DNA of 63,911 nucleotides from positions 1 to 63,911 of IMG/VR virus record IMGVR_UViG_3300032296_002040; one strand, 5' to 3'. Positions 1 to 7,210 of the stretch are shown here, piece after piece. Numbering within the stretch: position 1 is the stretch's first letter; each line of letters starts with the position of its first letter. Both the position numbers and the translations under genes were made by a program. The notes below the pieces were generated by a model, which made no database searches, had not been told where the DNA came from, and saw only the letters and a list, made by a program, of their open reading frames with translations. The stretch is from a virus.

Positions 1-165
1 ATCGCTTTACCCAATGAACTCAATGCCATCCTACTGAACCTGCTGGATCGTCGTCGTATTGACAACGCTCGTAGCGGACCATTCAACCTATCCCTCCATA
101 TGTCATTGGAGATGTTCAATAAGTTAAACGTATCGGACTTTCTGCCGATTTGCACAAGGAGCTAA
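1..165 (+). CDS. 3' end of an unknown protein (partial)
   Basis: An open frame runs from the first base of the window to a TAA at 163-165 and encodes the last 54 residues of a protein that starts outside the window. It ends just 3 nt before the start of the HicB-like gene, and its final codons include the AAGGAG that serves as that gene's ribosome binding site, so the two are probably in one operon. The visible part is leucine- and asparagine-rich with no motif I recognise. Confidence 0.6.
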   Translation: MALPNELNAILLNLLDRRRIDNARSGPFNLSLHMSLEMFNKLNVSDFLPICTRS

Positions 166-168
166 ATT

Positions 169-621
169 ATGCTCAGATATCGATATACACTAGAAGTGGA
201 TCCAGGTGGTTTCTTCCGAGGTCAGATGATTGATTTCCCTGACATCGAAACCGGCTGGGGTAAAATGAATCAGGTCATCACTGAACTGTCGCTGAAGTTG
301 CGGCTTCATTTCAGCGAATTGATTCAAGAAGGTGAGGCTATTCCTATTTTCCCTCTGGAAGATCGTAATGCCCGCACCATCTACCTCCCGGCCGCTACCA
401 GCTGGCGCGTTCAACTGTGGAATCTTTTCGTCAGTCGCAACATGACACTGGCGGACATCGCAAAGTCGCGCGACGCAATCCACTACACACCACCTGGCGT
501 GACTACGTTGGACCACGTTCGTCATGTATTTGACTTGCGTGAATCCACGAAGTATCGCAGCTTGATTCCTTTCTCCAAAATGCTGGGGGTTGAAATCCAA
601 GCGCAGGTGGTACCCATCTGA
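169..621 (+). CDS. HicB-like antitoxin homologue (orphan)
   Basis: The 150-residue product follows the HicB layout. Residues 1-75 resemble the partial RNase H-like HicB fold: an N-terminal RYRYTLEVD strand, a GGFF turn, a DFPDIETG segment where HicB has its proline/glycine PDFP..T.G signature, and EAIPIFPLED matching the usual IP.PSP region. Residues 78-150 resemble the C-terminal helix-turn-helix found in one class of HicB (NMTLADIAKSRD, then TLDHVRHVFDLRESTKYRSLI and a final LGVEI). Relative to that class there is an insertion of about nine residues in the helix-turn-helix. HicB normally binds and neutralises the mRNA-cleaving toxin HicA and represses its own operon. No HicA-sized neighbour is visible on either side, so this is an orphan here. 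Role as a host-toxin neutraliser or a regulator is inference. Confidence 0.7.
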   Translation: MLRYRYTLEVDPGGFFRGQMIDFPDIETGWGKMNQVITELSLKLRLHFSELIQEGEAIPIFPLEDRNARTIYLPAATSWRVQLWNLFVSRNMTLADIAKSRDAIHYTPPGVTTLDHVRHVFDLRESTKYRSLIPFSKMLGVEIQAQVVPI

Positions 622-630
622 TGTGATTCA

Positions 631-669
631 AACCTGATTTAAGTACATATCACTAGCTTGAATCAGGTT
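631..669 (+). promoter_or_regulatory. Hairpin with ACATATCACTA loop
   Basis: Arms at 631-644 and 656-669 can pair over 14 positions (12 Watson-Crick and two G-T), leaving exactly the 11-nt ACATATCACTA (645-655) as the loop. The same 11-mer recurs at 20014-20024 and 62033-62043, also inside inverted repeats upstream of plus-strand genes. It lies between the HicB-like gene and the 688 gene, so it could be a promoter element, an RNA-binding site or a terminator. No adjacent T-tract is present. Confidence 0.5.
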
Positions 670-687
670 AATTAAGGAGACTATTTC

Positions 688-1026
688 ATGTCTTTTGAAA
701 CAGACAGAGAGGCTATTGGCACATACATCATCGGTGTCTGGGTCTTCCTGGTCTTTATCGGCAATATGCGTTTGTTCTTTGGGAGTCACAAGTCTCCAGA
801 GTCTAAGTTGGCGCGTCTGTCGGCACTGATCAGGATGAAAGATTTCATCACCAGTCCCGGATTGATTCTCTTCTCAACGATGATTCATGGATTCTTGGCT
901 AATTTAACATTTACGTTAGGATGGATACCGGCATTCAAATTGCTGATATTCAATTACGGTATGGCTCTGGTCACAGGGTTATACAGTAAGATCGTCCTAG
1001 ACGAAGAGTCAAGAGGAAAGAAATGA
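688..1026 (+). CDS. Small membrane protein, unknown
   Basis: The 112-residue product has a hydrophobic segment near residues 12-31 (TYIIGVWVFLVFIG) and a second hydrophobic region near 57-103 that could hold two more passes, ending in a charged tail (DEESRGKK). It is preceded by TTAAGGAGA at good spacing, and its TGA overlaps the ATG of the next gene (ATGA at 1023-1026), suggesting coupled translation. It is probably an inner-membrane protein. Size and topology would suit a small holin-like or superinfection-type protein, but nothing in the sequence decides this. Confidence 0.6.
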   Translation: MSFETDREAIGTYIIGVWVFLVFIGNMRLFFGSHKSPESKLARLSALIRMKDFITSPGLILFSTMIHGFLANLTFTLGWIPAFKLLIFNYGMALVTGLYSKIVLDEESRGKK

Positions 1027-1508
1027 AAAAGATCTACGAGTACGTGGGTAAATTCGTTGTTGCCAATGCTATCCGCAGCTTCTTGGATAATTGGTTGCAT
1101 AAGAAGGAAATCATCAAGGTTCCCACAGGTATCGATACGTTACTCGGTGCGTGTGTTAATCAAGCCATGGGTAACGTGTACGACACCACAGCCAAGTGTT
1201 TGAAGGTTAAGGTGGAAGTGCATTTCCGTCATCGCTTCACTGATGAAGTCATCATCGGACCGATGACCCAAGAGCACGTGATGTTTCCACCATCCTGGAT
1301 GAAGGATGAGAAACTGTTACGTGAATACGCCATGAACTGCGCCCAGAACGACATCGTCATCAAGATGCGTAATGGTAGCATCTTCAAGACGAAGTACAAC
1401 GCCATTTCGCGGATGAAGATCGACATCAACATCCAAGAACTGAAACTGGAGTATCTCACCAAAGCTTTGCTTGGTCGTGAACCTCGTCTCGCTGAGTCGC
1501 CTGCATAA
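1023..1508 (+). CDS. Unknown protein, 161 aa
   Basis: Translation is coupled to the upstream membrane protein by an ATGA overlap. The product is mixed alpha/beta in character and mildly basic, with no membrane segment or signal peptide after the first 30 residues. I do not recognise the family. A strong hairpin follows 9 nt after its stop, so it ends the 688-1508 operon. Pairing with the membrane protein is the only contextual clue. Confidence 0.6.
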   Translation: MKKIYEYVGKFVVANAIRSFLDNWLHKKEIIKVPTGIDTLLGACVNQAMGNVYDTTAKCLKVKVEVHFRHRFTDEVIIGPMTQEHVMFPPSWMKDEKLLREYAMNCAQNDIVIKMRNGSIFKTKYNAISRMKIDINIQELKLEYLTKALLGREPRLAESPA

Positions 1509-1517
1509 GGCTTCAAT

Positions 1518-1543
1518 GGGATAGGTGCTTCGGTACCTATCCC
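1518..1543 (+). terminator. Hairpin terminator
   Basis: GGGATAGGT and ACCTATCCC form a perfect 9-bp stem around an 8-nt GCTTCGGT loop. The downstream stretch is T-rich but broken (TTTG..TATTTTGTTTT). It closes the operon ending at 1508. Unlike most others here it lacks the TTATGNC downstream motif. Confidence 0.6.
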
Positions 1544-1597
1544 AGATTTGATGTATTTTGTTTTGATCAAAAATAACACTACAAGGAATCCTACATT

Positions 1598-2116
1598 ATG
1601 GATATCAAGCTTTGCGATACACATGAAGATGCATCTAGCTACGGTCGTCGTATCTGGATCACCCAAGCTGGTGAAGATCACAGCAATCTGATTAACTGGA
1701 CTAACACGTTTACCCAGGTATACGCTGGACTGGGTTGCTTTCCGACTCTGGTACGTGTGGGTGGTCTGCATGGTCAGATGTGTCTTTACCTGCATGGCTC
1801 GGACTTCCAGTGCTACATGCTCAGAGAATGGATCGATCGCATGCGTGGGTCGGAGAATTACATAACAGATTCACGTCTGTACACCAGTGCTGAAAAGAAC
1901 ATCCGTTCTTACAACATCGGTTACGCCATCAAGATCGCCAAGAGTAACATCACTGAACAAGGTCTGCGTTTCCACATCGATACCACCAGCTGGCAAACGA
2001 TGCCGGGTCAGATGGATCCGGAAACCAAGCAGTTGTTCTGTATGTACGAGATCAACCGCATCGTGGACTACCTGATGAAAGCCGCCCATTCGGACTTTCA
2101 TCGTCGTCGTTTCTAA
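1598..2116 (+). CDS. Unknown protein, 172 aa
   Basis: First gene of a run of five small plus-strand genes (1598-3927), each with its own AGGAG-like site; here AAGGA lies at suitable spacing from the ATG. The product is soluble-looking, with several cysteines and aromatic residues and a basic C-terminus (HRRRF). No recognisable motif. Its neighbours suggest an early accessory block, but no function can be assigned. Confidence 0.6.
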   Translation: MDIKLCDTHEDASSYGRRIWITQAGEDHSNLINWTNTFTQVYAGLGCFPTLVRVGGLHGQMCLYLHGSDFQCYMLREWIDRMRGSENYITDSRLYTSAEKNIRSYNIGYAIKIAKSNITEQGLRFHIDTTSWQTMPGQMDPETKQLFCMYEINRIVDYLMKAAHSDFHRRRF

Positions 2117-2137
2117 TCAACAACAGGGAGCTATTTA

Positions 2138-2503
2138 ATGCCAACCTTGGCTGAACAATTGGGTATCACTGAAGATACCCCGAAGTATCCCAACGATGGT
2201 GTCACTCGCCGGGTGTACTTGAACTGTCTGGCTTGCGTACTCGAAAAGGGTACCAAGAAGACGTTCATCGAAGAAGAACCCTTCGAAGTCATCATCATGC
2301 CAGAACGAGAAGAACTCGATGATGGTTTCGCCATCGAGTCTCATGCTTTGTGGCGCGCTAAGCACATCTACCTGAATCAAGGTCAGATCTACAGCCGCAT
2401 GCGCGAGAAAGGCGTCGAGCATTTGGACTGGTACGTGGACATGGTGATCCTGTGGCAATTCCCCATTCCGATTAACAAATTGAAGTTACACAACCTAGGA
2501 TAA
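2138..2503 (+). CDS. Unknown protein, 121 aa
   Basis: A short acidic protein preceded by CAGGGAG. A central EEEPFEVIIMPEREELDD stretch is strongly negative, followed by a WRAKHIYLNQG segment. No membrane segment and no family recognised. It is followed after 3 nt by the next gene, consistent with one transcript. Confidence 0.6.
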   Translation: MPTLAEQLGITEDTPKYPNDGVTRRVYLNCLACVLEKGTKKTFIEEEPFEVIIMPEREELDDGFAIESHALWRAKHIYLNQGQIYSRMREKGVEHLDWYVDMVILWQFPIPINKLKLHNLG

Positions 2504-2506
2504 GCG

Positions 2507-2893
2507 ATGCAGTTGAAATTCATCAAGATGTTGCAAAACGTCGACTATCAGGCTCTCATCGATCGCGCTATCGAAGAGGTCACGCCATACGCAATCGACA
2601 TGCCAGACCAAAGTCCACATCTGGTGCGTAACGTGATCATCACCACGCACCTGGAAGACTATGAGTTGGGTGCTGGTCTGGAGGTCTCTTTTGAACTCCA
2701 GAATCCCGTACCCCGTTACGCAACTATCGAAGGTCGTAATCAAAAGATCTTCTATCGTCAGTTCGTGGCCTTCATTCCTCAAAAGGAAATCGTTTATCTG
2801 GATGAAGTCAAACTCACCAAGAAGGTCAAGCGTTCCATCACTGACATCATCCCGAAGTTTCTCGACAAGATCTATCGCAAGATTCCAGGCTAA
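2507..2893 (+). CDS. Unknown protein, 128 aa
   Basis: Starts 3 nt after the preceding stop with only a weak ribosome binding site (GGATAAGCG), so translation may be coupled. The product is mixed alpha/beta and ends in a lysine/arginine-rich region (KLTKKVKRS...KIYRKIPG). I do not recognise it. Its position inside the 1598-3927 operon is the only context. Confidence 0.6.
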   Translation: MQLKFIKMLQNVDYQALIDRAIEEVTPYAIDMPDQSPHLVRNVIITTHLEDYELGAGLEVSFELQNPVPRYATIEGRNQKIFYRQFVAFIPQKEIVYLDEVKLTKKVKRSITDIIPKFLDKIYRKIPG

Positions 2894-2902
2894 GGAGTAA
2901 CA

Positions 2903-3334
2903 ATGGAAGTCAATGAACACGATGGTGACCCGATCGTTTTCTACGATCCGGAAACCAAGATCAGTAAAGGTAAAGGATCACGTGGCTTTGGACTGTTTGA
3001 ATTCAGGGACCTGCATAGCGCTGAATGTTCCCTGCAAGAAAGCAGTGCTGCGACCATGAACTGCATCTGGCTGGGTATTTCTGAACCCAAGCCTAAGATC
3101 ATGACCGGTGACGCAGAACAGCTCGGTATCAAACACACTGTGGTTGGTCCAGGATGGTCAACCGTTGACATTCCTCCGGAAGCATTCATTCAGGGACGTA
3201 TGCACTTGTCCCAAGCCATGGTCAAACAACTCCTGCCTTACCTCACCCACTTCGCTGAGACTGGCTCTCTTCCAGCTGAAGTTCTGGATAAGGTAGCACC
3301 ACTGGAGTTGCCCGATGTCACCGTTAAGGAGTAG
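2903..3334 (+). CDS. Phage conserved protein, CSLQESS family
   Basis: The 143-residue product carries a pattern I have seen in many phage and some bacterial hypothetical proteins: FEFRDLHSAECSLQESSAAT, then IWLGI, then GRMHLSQAMVKQLLPYL followed by FAETGSLP. The order CSLQESS - IWLG - MHL..LLP.L..F...G is the family's signature. To my knowledge it has no firm function, but its recurrence across unrelated phages suggests a general host-interaction role. It is preceded by TAAGGAGTAAC and followed after 2 nt by the next gene. Confidence 0.65.
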   Translation: MEVNEHDGDPIVFYDPETKISKGKGSRGFGLFEFRDLHSAECSLQESSAATMNCIWLGISEPKPKIMTGDAEQLGIKHTVVGPGWSTVDIPPEAFIQGRMHLSQAMVKQLLPYLTHFAETGSLPAEVLDKVAPLELPDVTVKE

Positions 3335-3336
3335 CC

Positions 3337-3927
3337 ATGAGTATCCGTAAGATCAAGAAACATCACATCGCCACCATCATGCACATTCTTGCTGAGCGTA
3401 AGGCAGTGCAAAAGCGTGTGGATATGTACAACAATCTACCCGAGTCGTACTACAAGAAGATCGAGGATGAAGTCATGTCGACACCTGAAAAACCTGCACT
3501 GACGGTAACCCAGAAACTGGAAGCCGAACTGACCAGCGGTAACATTACGCTGAACCCTTTCCATCATCAAGGTAGTCGGATTGCACGTGAGATGTTCGCA
3601 AGCCAAGTACAGTTCATGAAGAACTTGGCGCCAGTTGATGACATTGCACTCATCACCACGGGACATGGCAATAAAGACAAACTCGTCCATGAGTTGGCTG
3701 ACCACTACGTCGATCATCTCGACAATACTCAGTTCGCTGACAATCCCGGCTCGATCAGGGCTCAGTTGCTGAAGTCGCGTCATCTCGACAGCACACCTCC
3801 TCAGCATCCTCAGGGTATTTATGAGTACAATCACGGCAAGATGGTCGACGGTTCGCTGATCATCGAGAATCGTCCGTCCCACAAGATCGACCCCCTTCTG
3901 ATTGAACCGCTCAAAAAAGCTGATTAA
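3337..3927 (+). CDS. Unknown protein, 196 aa
   Basis: Last gene of the 1598-3927 run, with AAGGAG just upstream that lies inside the preceding gene's end. The N-terminus is basic (SIRKIKKHHIATIMHILAERKAVQKR) and likely helical; the rest is hydrophilic and histidine-rich. No membrane segment. No family recognised. Confidence 0.6.
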   Translation: MSIRKIKKHHIATIMHILAERKAVQKRVDMYNNLPESYYKKIEDEVMSTPEKPALTVTQKLEAELTSGNITLNPFHHQGSRIAREMFASQVQFMKNLAPVDDIALITTGHGNKDKLVHELADHYVDHLDNTQFADNPGSIRAQLLKSRHLDSTPPQHPQGIYEYNHGKMVDGSLIIENRPSHKIDPLLIEPLKKAD

Positions 3928-3974
3928 TCAAGTATCATCTTTTCGTAAATTTACTTAATAATTGGAGAGAAGTT

Positions 3975-4625
3975 ATGCATCAAGAAAAATGTTTCGTCGC
4001 TAGCATCGGTTACATGCCCAATAACCTGGACGAACACATCAAGACACTCGGACGTGTCCGTGCTGTCAAGTCTCCCTCTGGCAACGTCTACGCCATCATC
4101 GTGGCCAAAGACGATGTCCCAGCAAAAGAACAGATCAGCCAGATCGAACGCGTTCTGCTGACGGCGCAGCATACTCGGATGGTCGTGGCAGACGCAGTTG
4201 ATCTGGTTGTCGACATCCGTGACGGTACTCTGTTCAAGAGCGCCATGTGGACAGGTCGTATGGAGACGCCCTACATGTCGATCTTCGGTATTGATCTGAA
4301 CCAAGACCGCAAACAGAATTCCGACATCTCTTTGCACAGCTACATTGCTCAACTGCTGAGCCGTCATGCCATGCGTGGCGGCATCCAACGGCTCAGTAAT
4401 GAGATGGAAGAGATCCTGGGTAAGCATCCGGAGATCTCCAACTTCAAGTGGGCGACCTTCGGCTTCATCAAGGAAGTCAGTATCATCTGGGGCAAAGGTA
4501 CTTTGCAAGTGGACTTCTGCCGCAATGACAAACACGACAGTAACGGCTACGTGCTGGAACTGACGGTGAACGTCTGGGGTTTCATCGAAAAGGTGGAACT
4601 TGCAATTAACGTCGTACCTGCATAA
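3975..4625 (+). CDS. Unknown protein, 216 aa
   Basis: Begins a new short operon after a 47-nt gap without a hairpin, with TTGGAGAG before the ATG. The product is alpha/beta, soluble-looking, with a hydrophobic strand VYAIIVAKDDVP and a repeated VDLVVDIRDG element. The stop TAA shares one base with the next ATG. Not recognised. Confidence 0.6.
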   Translation: MHQEKCFVASIGYMPNNLDEHIKTLGRVRAVKSPSGNVYAIIVAKDDVPAKEQISQIERVLLTAQHTRMVVADAVDLVVDIRDGTLFKSAMWTGRMETPYMSIFGIDLNQDRKQNSDISLHSYIAQLLSRHAMRGGIQRLSNEMEEILGKHPEISNFKWATFGFIKEVSIIWGKGTLQVDFCRNDKHDSNGYVLELTVNVWGFIEKVELAINVVPA

Positions 4626-5077
4626 TGACCTCCACGGTCTTTGTGCATCAAAACGTCCGTGTCGAGAGTGTAGATAGCATTATTCTCGATACGGGTGAGG
4701 CTGTCCGTGCACTCAAGAAGTTCTTAATTAACTTTCCTGATGGCAAGGATATTTTTGAACACACGCTTCTTCAAGTCTTCGAGTATGTTTACGAAATCGC
4801 CGATGCTAAAGCGATGATCAAGGAATTTTGTAATGAGTCCTGTGATATCGTATACAGCAGAGGTACCAATGAAGAAGCAAGAAGCGCCTTGTACGCAGCG
4901 TTGTATGAATTCGCTACCGCCGTAGTGGATATCGCAATTGCTGCAGACTTGGTAGTTGATGGGGTGTTGTTTTATACCTATCAAAATTTGGTGGGGGATG
5001 ATATTGTCGTCGGATACAATCCTGATCCGAAGATGACTATCGAACCTGGTTTACTTTCAAGGAGGTTTACATCATGA
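4625..5077 (+). CDS. Unknown acidic protein, 150 aa
   Basis: Starts on the last base of the previous stop (TAATG) and ends in an ATGA overlap with the next small gene, so at least three genes are translationally linked. The product is acidic and alanine/valine-rich with likely helical content. No motif recognised. The base composition is more AT-rich than that of the virion genes. Confidence 0.6.
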   Translation: MTSTVFVHQNVRVESVDSIILDTGEAVRALKKFLINFPDGKDIFEHTLLQVFEYVYEIADAKAMIKEFCNESCDIVYSRGTNEEARSALYAALYEFATAVVDIAIAADLVVDGVLFYTYQNLVGDDIVVGYNPDPKMTIEPGLLSRRFTS

Positions 5078-5184
5078 CCCAAATCAAAGCACTGCTGTTC
5101 TTCATTGCAGTTTGTTTGATTTACAAACTCGTTGCTGGTCATTCCAACCCAACAGTCAAATGGACTCGCACTGACTGGAACTAA
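5074..5184 (+). CDS. 36-aa membrane miniprotein
   Basis: A short open frame starts at the ATGA overlap (5074-5077), with a very good AAGGAGG site at 5059-5065. It encodes MTQIKALLFFIAVCLIYKLV followed by a short polar tail ending in DWN. Residues 5-20 form a single membrane-spanning segment. The strong ribosome binding site and tight fit between neighbours support real translation. Its role is unknown; by position it may work with the exported protein immediately downstream. Confidence 0.6.
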   Translation: MTQIKALLFFIAVCLIYKLVAGHSNPTVKWTRTDWN

Positions 5185-5197
5185 GGAAAGGACATCG

Positions 5198-5569
5198 ATG
5201 AAGATGTTAAAGAATAGCTTGAAGCTACTGTTCATTATCACGGTCTTGTTCTGCTGGGTCATGTACCTGGCCATGAATCAAGCCCATGCTAGTGAGTACA
5301 AGAAAGCTCCTCCCACGAAGCCTCAACATAAGAAGGCTAAGGCGGAGAAGGTTCGGAAGAAAACAGTACCCAACTTTGTCGAAATGACAGAAGCGGATGC
5401 TGCACTACAATTAGTATGTCACAAGGGTCTCTGCAAAGATGTCTGGACTGGCAAGGTAGTGGCGACTGGACCTGATGGCGTGTTCTTGGCATATTCCGAT
5501 ACGCCAGGCAATCGTGCTAAGGCGTCATTACTTGGTTCGCACGTGATGTTTGTGCAGCCAGCTAAATGA
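5198..5569 (+). CDS. Exported small basic protein
   Basis: I chose the ATG at 5198, preceded by AAGGAAAGG, over an upstream in-frame start at 5132 that would overlap the preceding gene. The 123-residue product begins with a signal peptide: a lysine-containing N-region, a hydrophobic core (LLFIITVLFCWVMYLA) and a likely signal peptidase site after AHA near residue 31. The mature part is very basic at first (KAPPTKPQHKKAKAEKVRKK), then a small domain with two cysteines (VCHKGLCKDVW). Periplasmic location is inferred. Function unknown. Confidence 0.65.
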   Translation: MKMLKNSLKLLFIITVLFCWVMYLAMNQAHASEYKKAPPTKPQHKKAKAEKVRKKTVPNFVEMTEADAALQLVCHKGLCKDVWTGKVVATGPDGVFLAYSDTPGNRAKASLLGSHVMFVQPAK

Positions 5570-5583
5570 TGATAAAAAGCAAC

Positions 5584-5950
5584 AGAAATATCCTTATCCT
5601 TATGTAGAGATATTTCTCTGGGGGCTGACTTACCGTGATAAGCACAAAACCCCAGATGTGTTAGTGAGTTTGTCGCGCCTGTGCGACGGGTTATTTCCTT
5701 TTAACCAGCAGACCTCATTAACGAACGGTACGGGTGGCATTGAGCGTAGTCGCGCTCTGCGCCAAGCTGCTGCTATTGGAGTTTGCCTAGCCATGGGAAC
5801 TTCAGTAAGTGTGCAACCGTTAGCATCCCACCTAATCTTGTTCCGGATGACGTGGTTTATTAATTATGCTAACGAGTGTGCATTTTGAGTAGCGAATGTA
5901 GACTTGAGGGGAAGGCAACTTTTGGAGAGGACTTCGGTCCTCTCCTTTTT
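5584..5950 (+). ncRNA. Candidate structured non-coding RNA
   Basis: No credible protein covers 5570-5989. Instead there are many clean hairpins in one orientation: a 9-bp stem 5584-5592/5609-5617, then 5618-5623/5650-5655 (CTGGGG/CCCCAG), 5672-5676/5683-5687 (GTCGC/GCGAC), 5689-5693/5702-5706, 5742-5746/5753-5757 (GAGCG/CGCTC) and a longer-range 8-bp stem 5819-5826/5866-5873 (GTTAGCAT/ATGCTAAC) enclosing a CCAC/GTGG pair. The element ends in a strong 9-bp UUCG terminator with five Ts. It does not match tmRNA, RNase P RNA, 6S RNA or a group I intron core as I know them. Whether it is an independent transcript or a processed 3' UTR of the 5198 gene is open. Confidence 0.5.
5924..5950 (+). terminator. 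Strong intrinsic terminator
   Basis: GGAGAGGAC and GTCCTCTCC form a 9-bp GC-rich stem with a TTCG loop, followed directly by TTTTT and then ATGCCGTTAC. This is the most conventional intrinsic terminator in the window and it also carries the TTATGCC downstream motif. It marks the 3' end of the structured RNA region. Confidence 0.85.
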
Positions 5951-5989
5951 ATGCCGTTACTTTTATGTGTTGACTATTTGGAGAATTTA

Positions 5990-6613
5990 ATGTCCAAGAC
6001 TAAAATCAAATTGGATAGTCTGGTGCAAGAACCCCAACGTCCTCGTACTTCGTTGGAGGTACAGCAAATCCTTAATCGCTATCTGAAAAGCGATTGCATG
6101 CAGTTCTATCTTTTCCAACTCGAACGGTTCAGTAAAGAACTGGATCAGGCACGTCTGAATGGCGAGCCTAAGTTCTACTTCGAGGAAGAGAAGAATGCAG
6201 CTTCTGAGAAGTATCGTCTGTACTTCTCAGTTGCAGCCTATTCCACTGAACCTGAGCCGCTTTTCCGTATCCAACTCTCGGCTGACACATCTGGTCAGCC
6301 TTATGCTGGCTGGCGTGCTGAAAACCTGCCGTGGACTGATGCCCCACAGTGCGTCTGGAAACATGGTCTCGACGGTCGTGCAGTAGCGGCCTATCTGACG
6401 ACCTTGTCGTATTACATGACTCCCCTGAACGCACTCTTGGCCAGGAATACCGGTGAACATCTGTCGAAGTACTATGGTCGTGTGATGGCGGGTCATCCTG
6501 ACACCATACCCAACCAAGTGCACTTCAGTGTTTACACCAATGACTGTCATGTGCACGTCGAGACTTACCACGATGGTAAAGCTCGTGGCACGATTGACAT
6601 CTTCGCCAATTAG
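5990..6613 (+). CDS. Unknown protein, 207 aa
   Basis: I place the start at the ATG at 5990, preceded by TTGGAGAATTTA, not at an in-frame codon 114 nt upstream inside the terminator region. The product is soluble, mixed alpha/beta, with a glutamate-rich helix (FEEEKNAASEKYR) and a beta-rich C-terminus containing several histidines (NDCHVHVETYHDGKARG). No family recognised. It is followed by a lipoprotein gene 7 nt later and is probably cotranscribed with it. Confidence 0.6.
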   Translation: MSKTKIKLDSLVQEPQRPRTSLEVQQILNRYLKSDCMQFYLFQLERFSKELDQARLNGEPKFYFEEEKNAASEKYRLYFSVAAYSTEPEPLFRIQLSADTSGQPYAGWRAENLPWTDAPQCVWKHGLDGRAVAAYLTTLSYYMTPLNALLARNTGEHLSKYYGRVMAGHPDTIPNQVHFSVYTNDCHVHVETYHDGKARGTIDIFAN

Positions 6614-6620
6614 GAGTAAC

Positions 6621-7076
6621 ATGGTTAAGTATCTCATGATAGTTATCGCATTCCTGTTGGTTGGTTGCGATAACCGAATTCCATCTCATGGTCAGTATGG
6701 TAGTGCTGCTGATCGTGATCGGTTCCAAGCTGATTACGAAAAAGGTAGTCCCAAAGTCACACCGGGATTCGTAGAGGAATGGACAGCCAAAGCTACCTGG
6801 AAACCCAAGGCAGAATACCAAGCTCAACAACCACCTAAGACTCCAGAGTCAGTGTACAAGATCAAAGATTTGTTCACGCACAATGGATGTACGGTAACCA
6901 AGTTCTACGACGACGGTCGCTGGCGTTACTTCACCAATTGCAAAGGTGAGACAACGTTTGTTGAAAGATGTGGCAAAAGTTGTACCAATCATGTCACTAT
7001 CCCGACTAACATCACTGAACCCAAACCAGTGAAAGACCAAGAAGCAGATACCGTCCTTAACGTGGACAAGAAATAG
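6621..7076 (+). CDS. Outer-membrane lipoprotein candidate
   Basis: The ATG at 6621 follows TAGGAGTAAC; longer in-frame starts lie inside the preceding gene. The 151-residue product opens with a lipoprotein signal (MVKYLMIVIAFLLVGC), the lipobox LVGC putting the lipidated cysteine at residue 16. The mature chain is hydrophilic and proline/lysine-rich with four more cysteines in the C-terminal half. It could be an outer-membrane spanin component or a surface-exclusion lipoprotein; no inner-membrane partner overlaps it, so neither is established. Confidence 0.65.
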   Translation: MVKYLMIVIAFLLVGCDNRIPSHGQYGSAADRDRFQADYEKGSPKVTPGFVEEWTAKATWKPKAEYQAQQPPKTPESVYKIKDLFTHNGCTVTKFYDDGRWRYFTNCKGETTFVERCGKSCTNHVTIPTNITEPKPVKDQEADTVLNVDKK

Positions 7077-7088
7077 AAGTAACCATAT

Positions 7089-7137
7089 CCCTCTACCTTC
7101 GGGTAGAGGGAGTTATGTCCTTACTCTTTTTTTTTTT
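7089..7137 (+). terminator. Hairpin terminator with displaced T-tract
   Basis: CCCTCTACC/GGTAGAGGG form a perfect 9-bp stem with a TTCG loop (7089-7110). The next 16 nt contain GTTATGTCCTTACTC, and only then comes an uninterrupted run of 11 Ts (7127-7137). The same unusual spacing appears at 25437-25483 and 63817-63861. Confidence 0.75.
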
Positions 7138-7210
7138 GATTATTCAAGTCTTAATAAACTAAGTAGAAGATTATTCGTCTATTATATGACTAAACTAAAA
7201 GGAGTTTATA

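Noticed and set aside
1-1026. A complete hicAB toxin-antitoxin operon
   Set aside because: No short HicA-like frame with the double-stranded-RNA-binding-like fold lies on either side of the HicB-like gene within the window.
5550-5888. 112-codon frame across the structured region
   Set aside because: No ribosome binding site, unnatural composition, and it crosses several perfect hairpins; a structured RNA explains the region better.
5584-5950. tmRNA, RNase P RNA or a tRNA
   Set aside because: No tRNA-like acceptor end with GGTTC-A/G-A arm, no tag frame, and no RNase P universal core in the right order.
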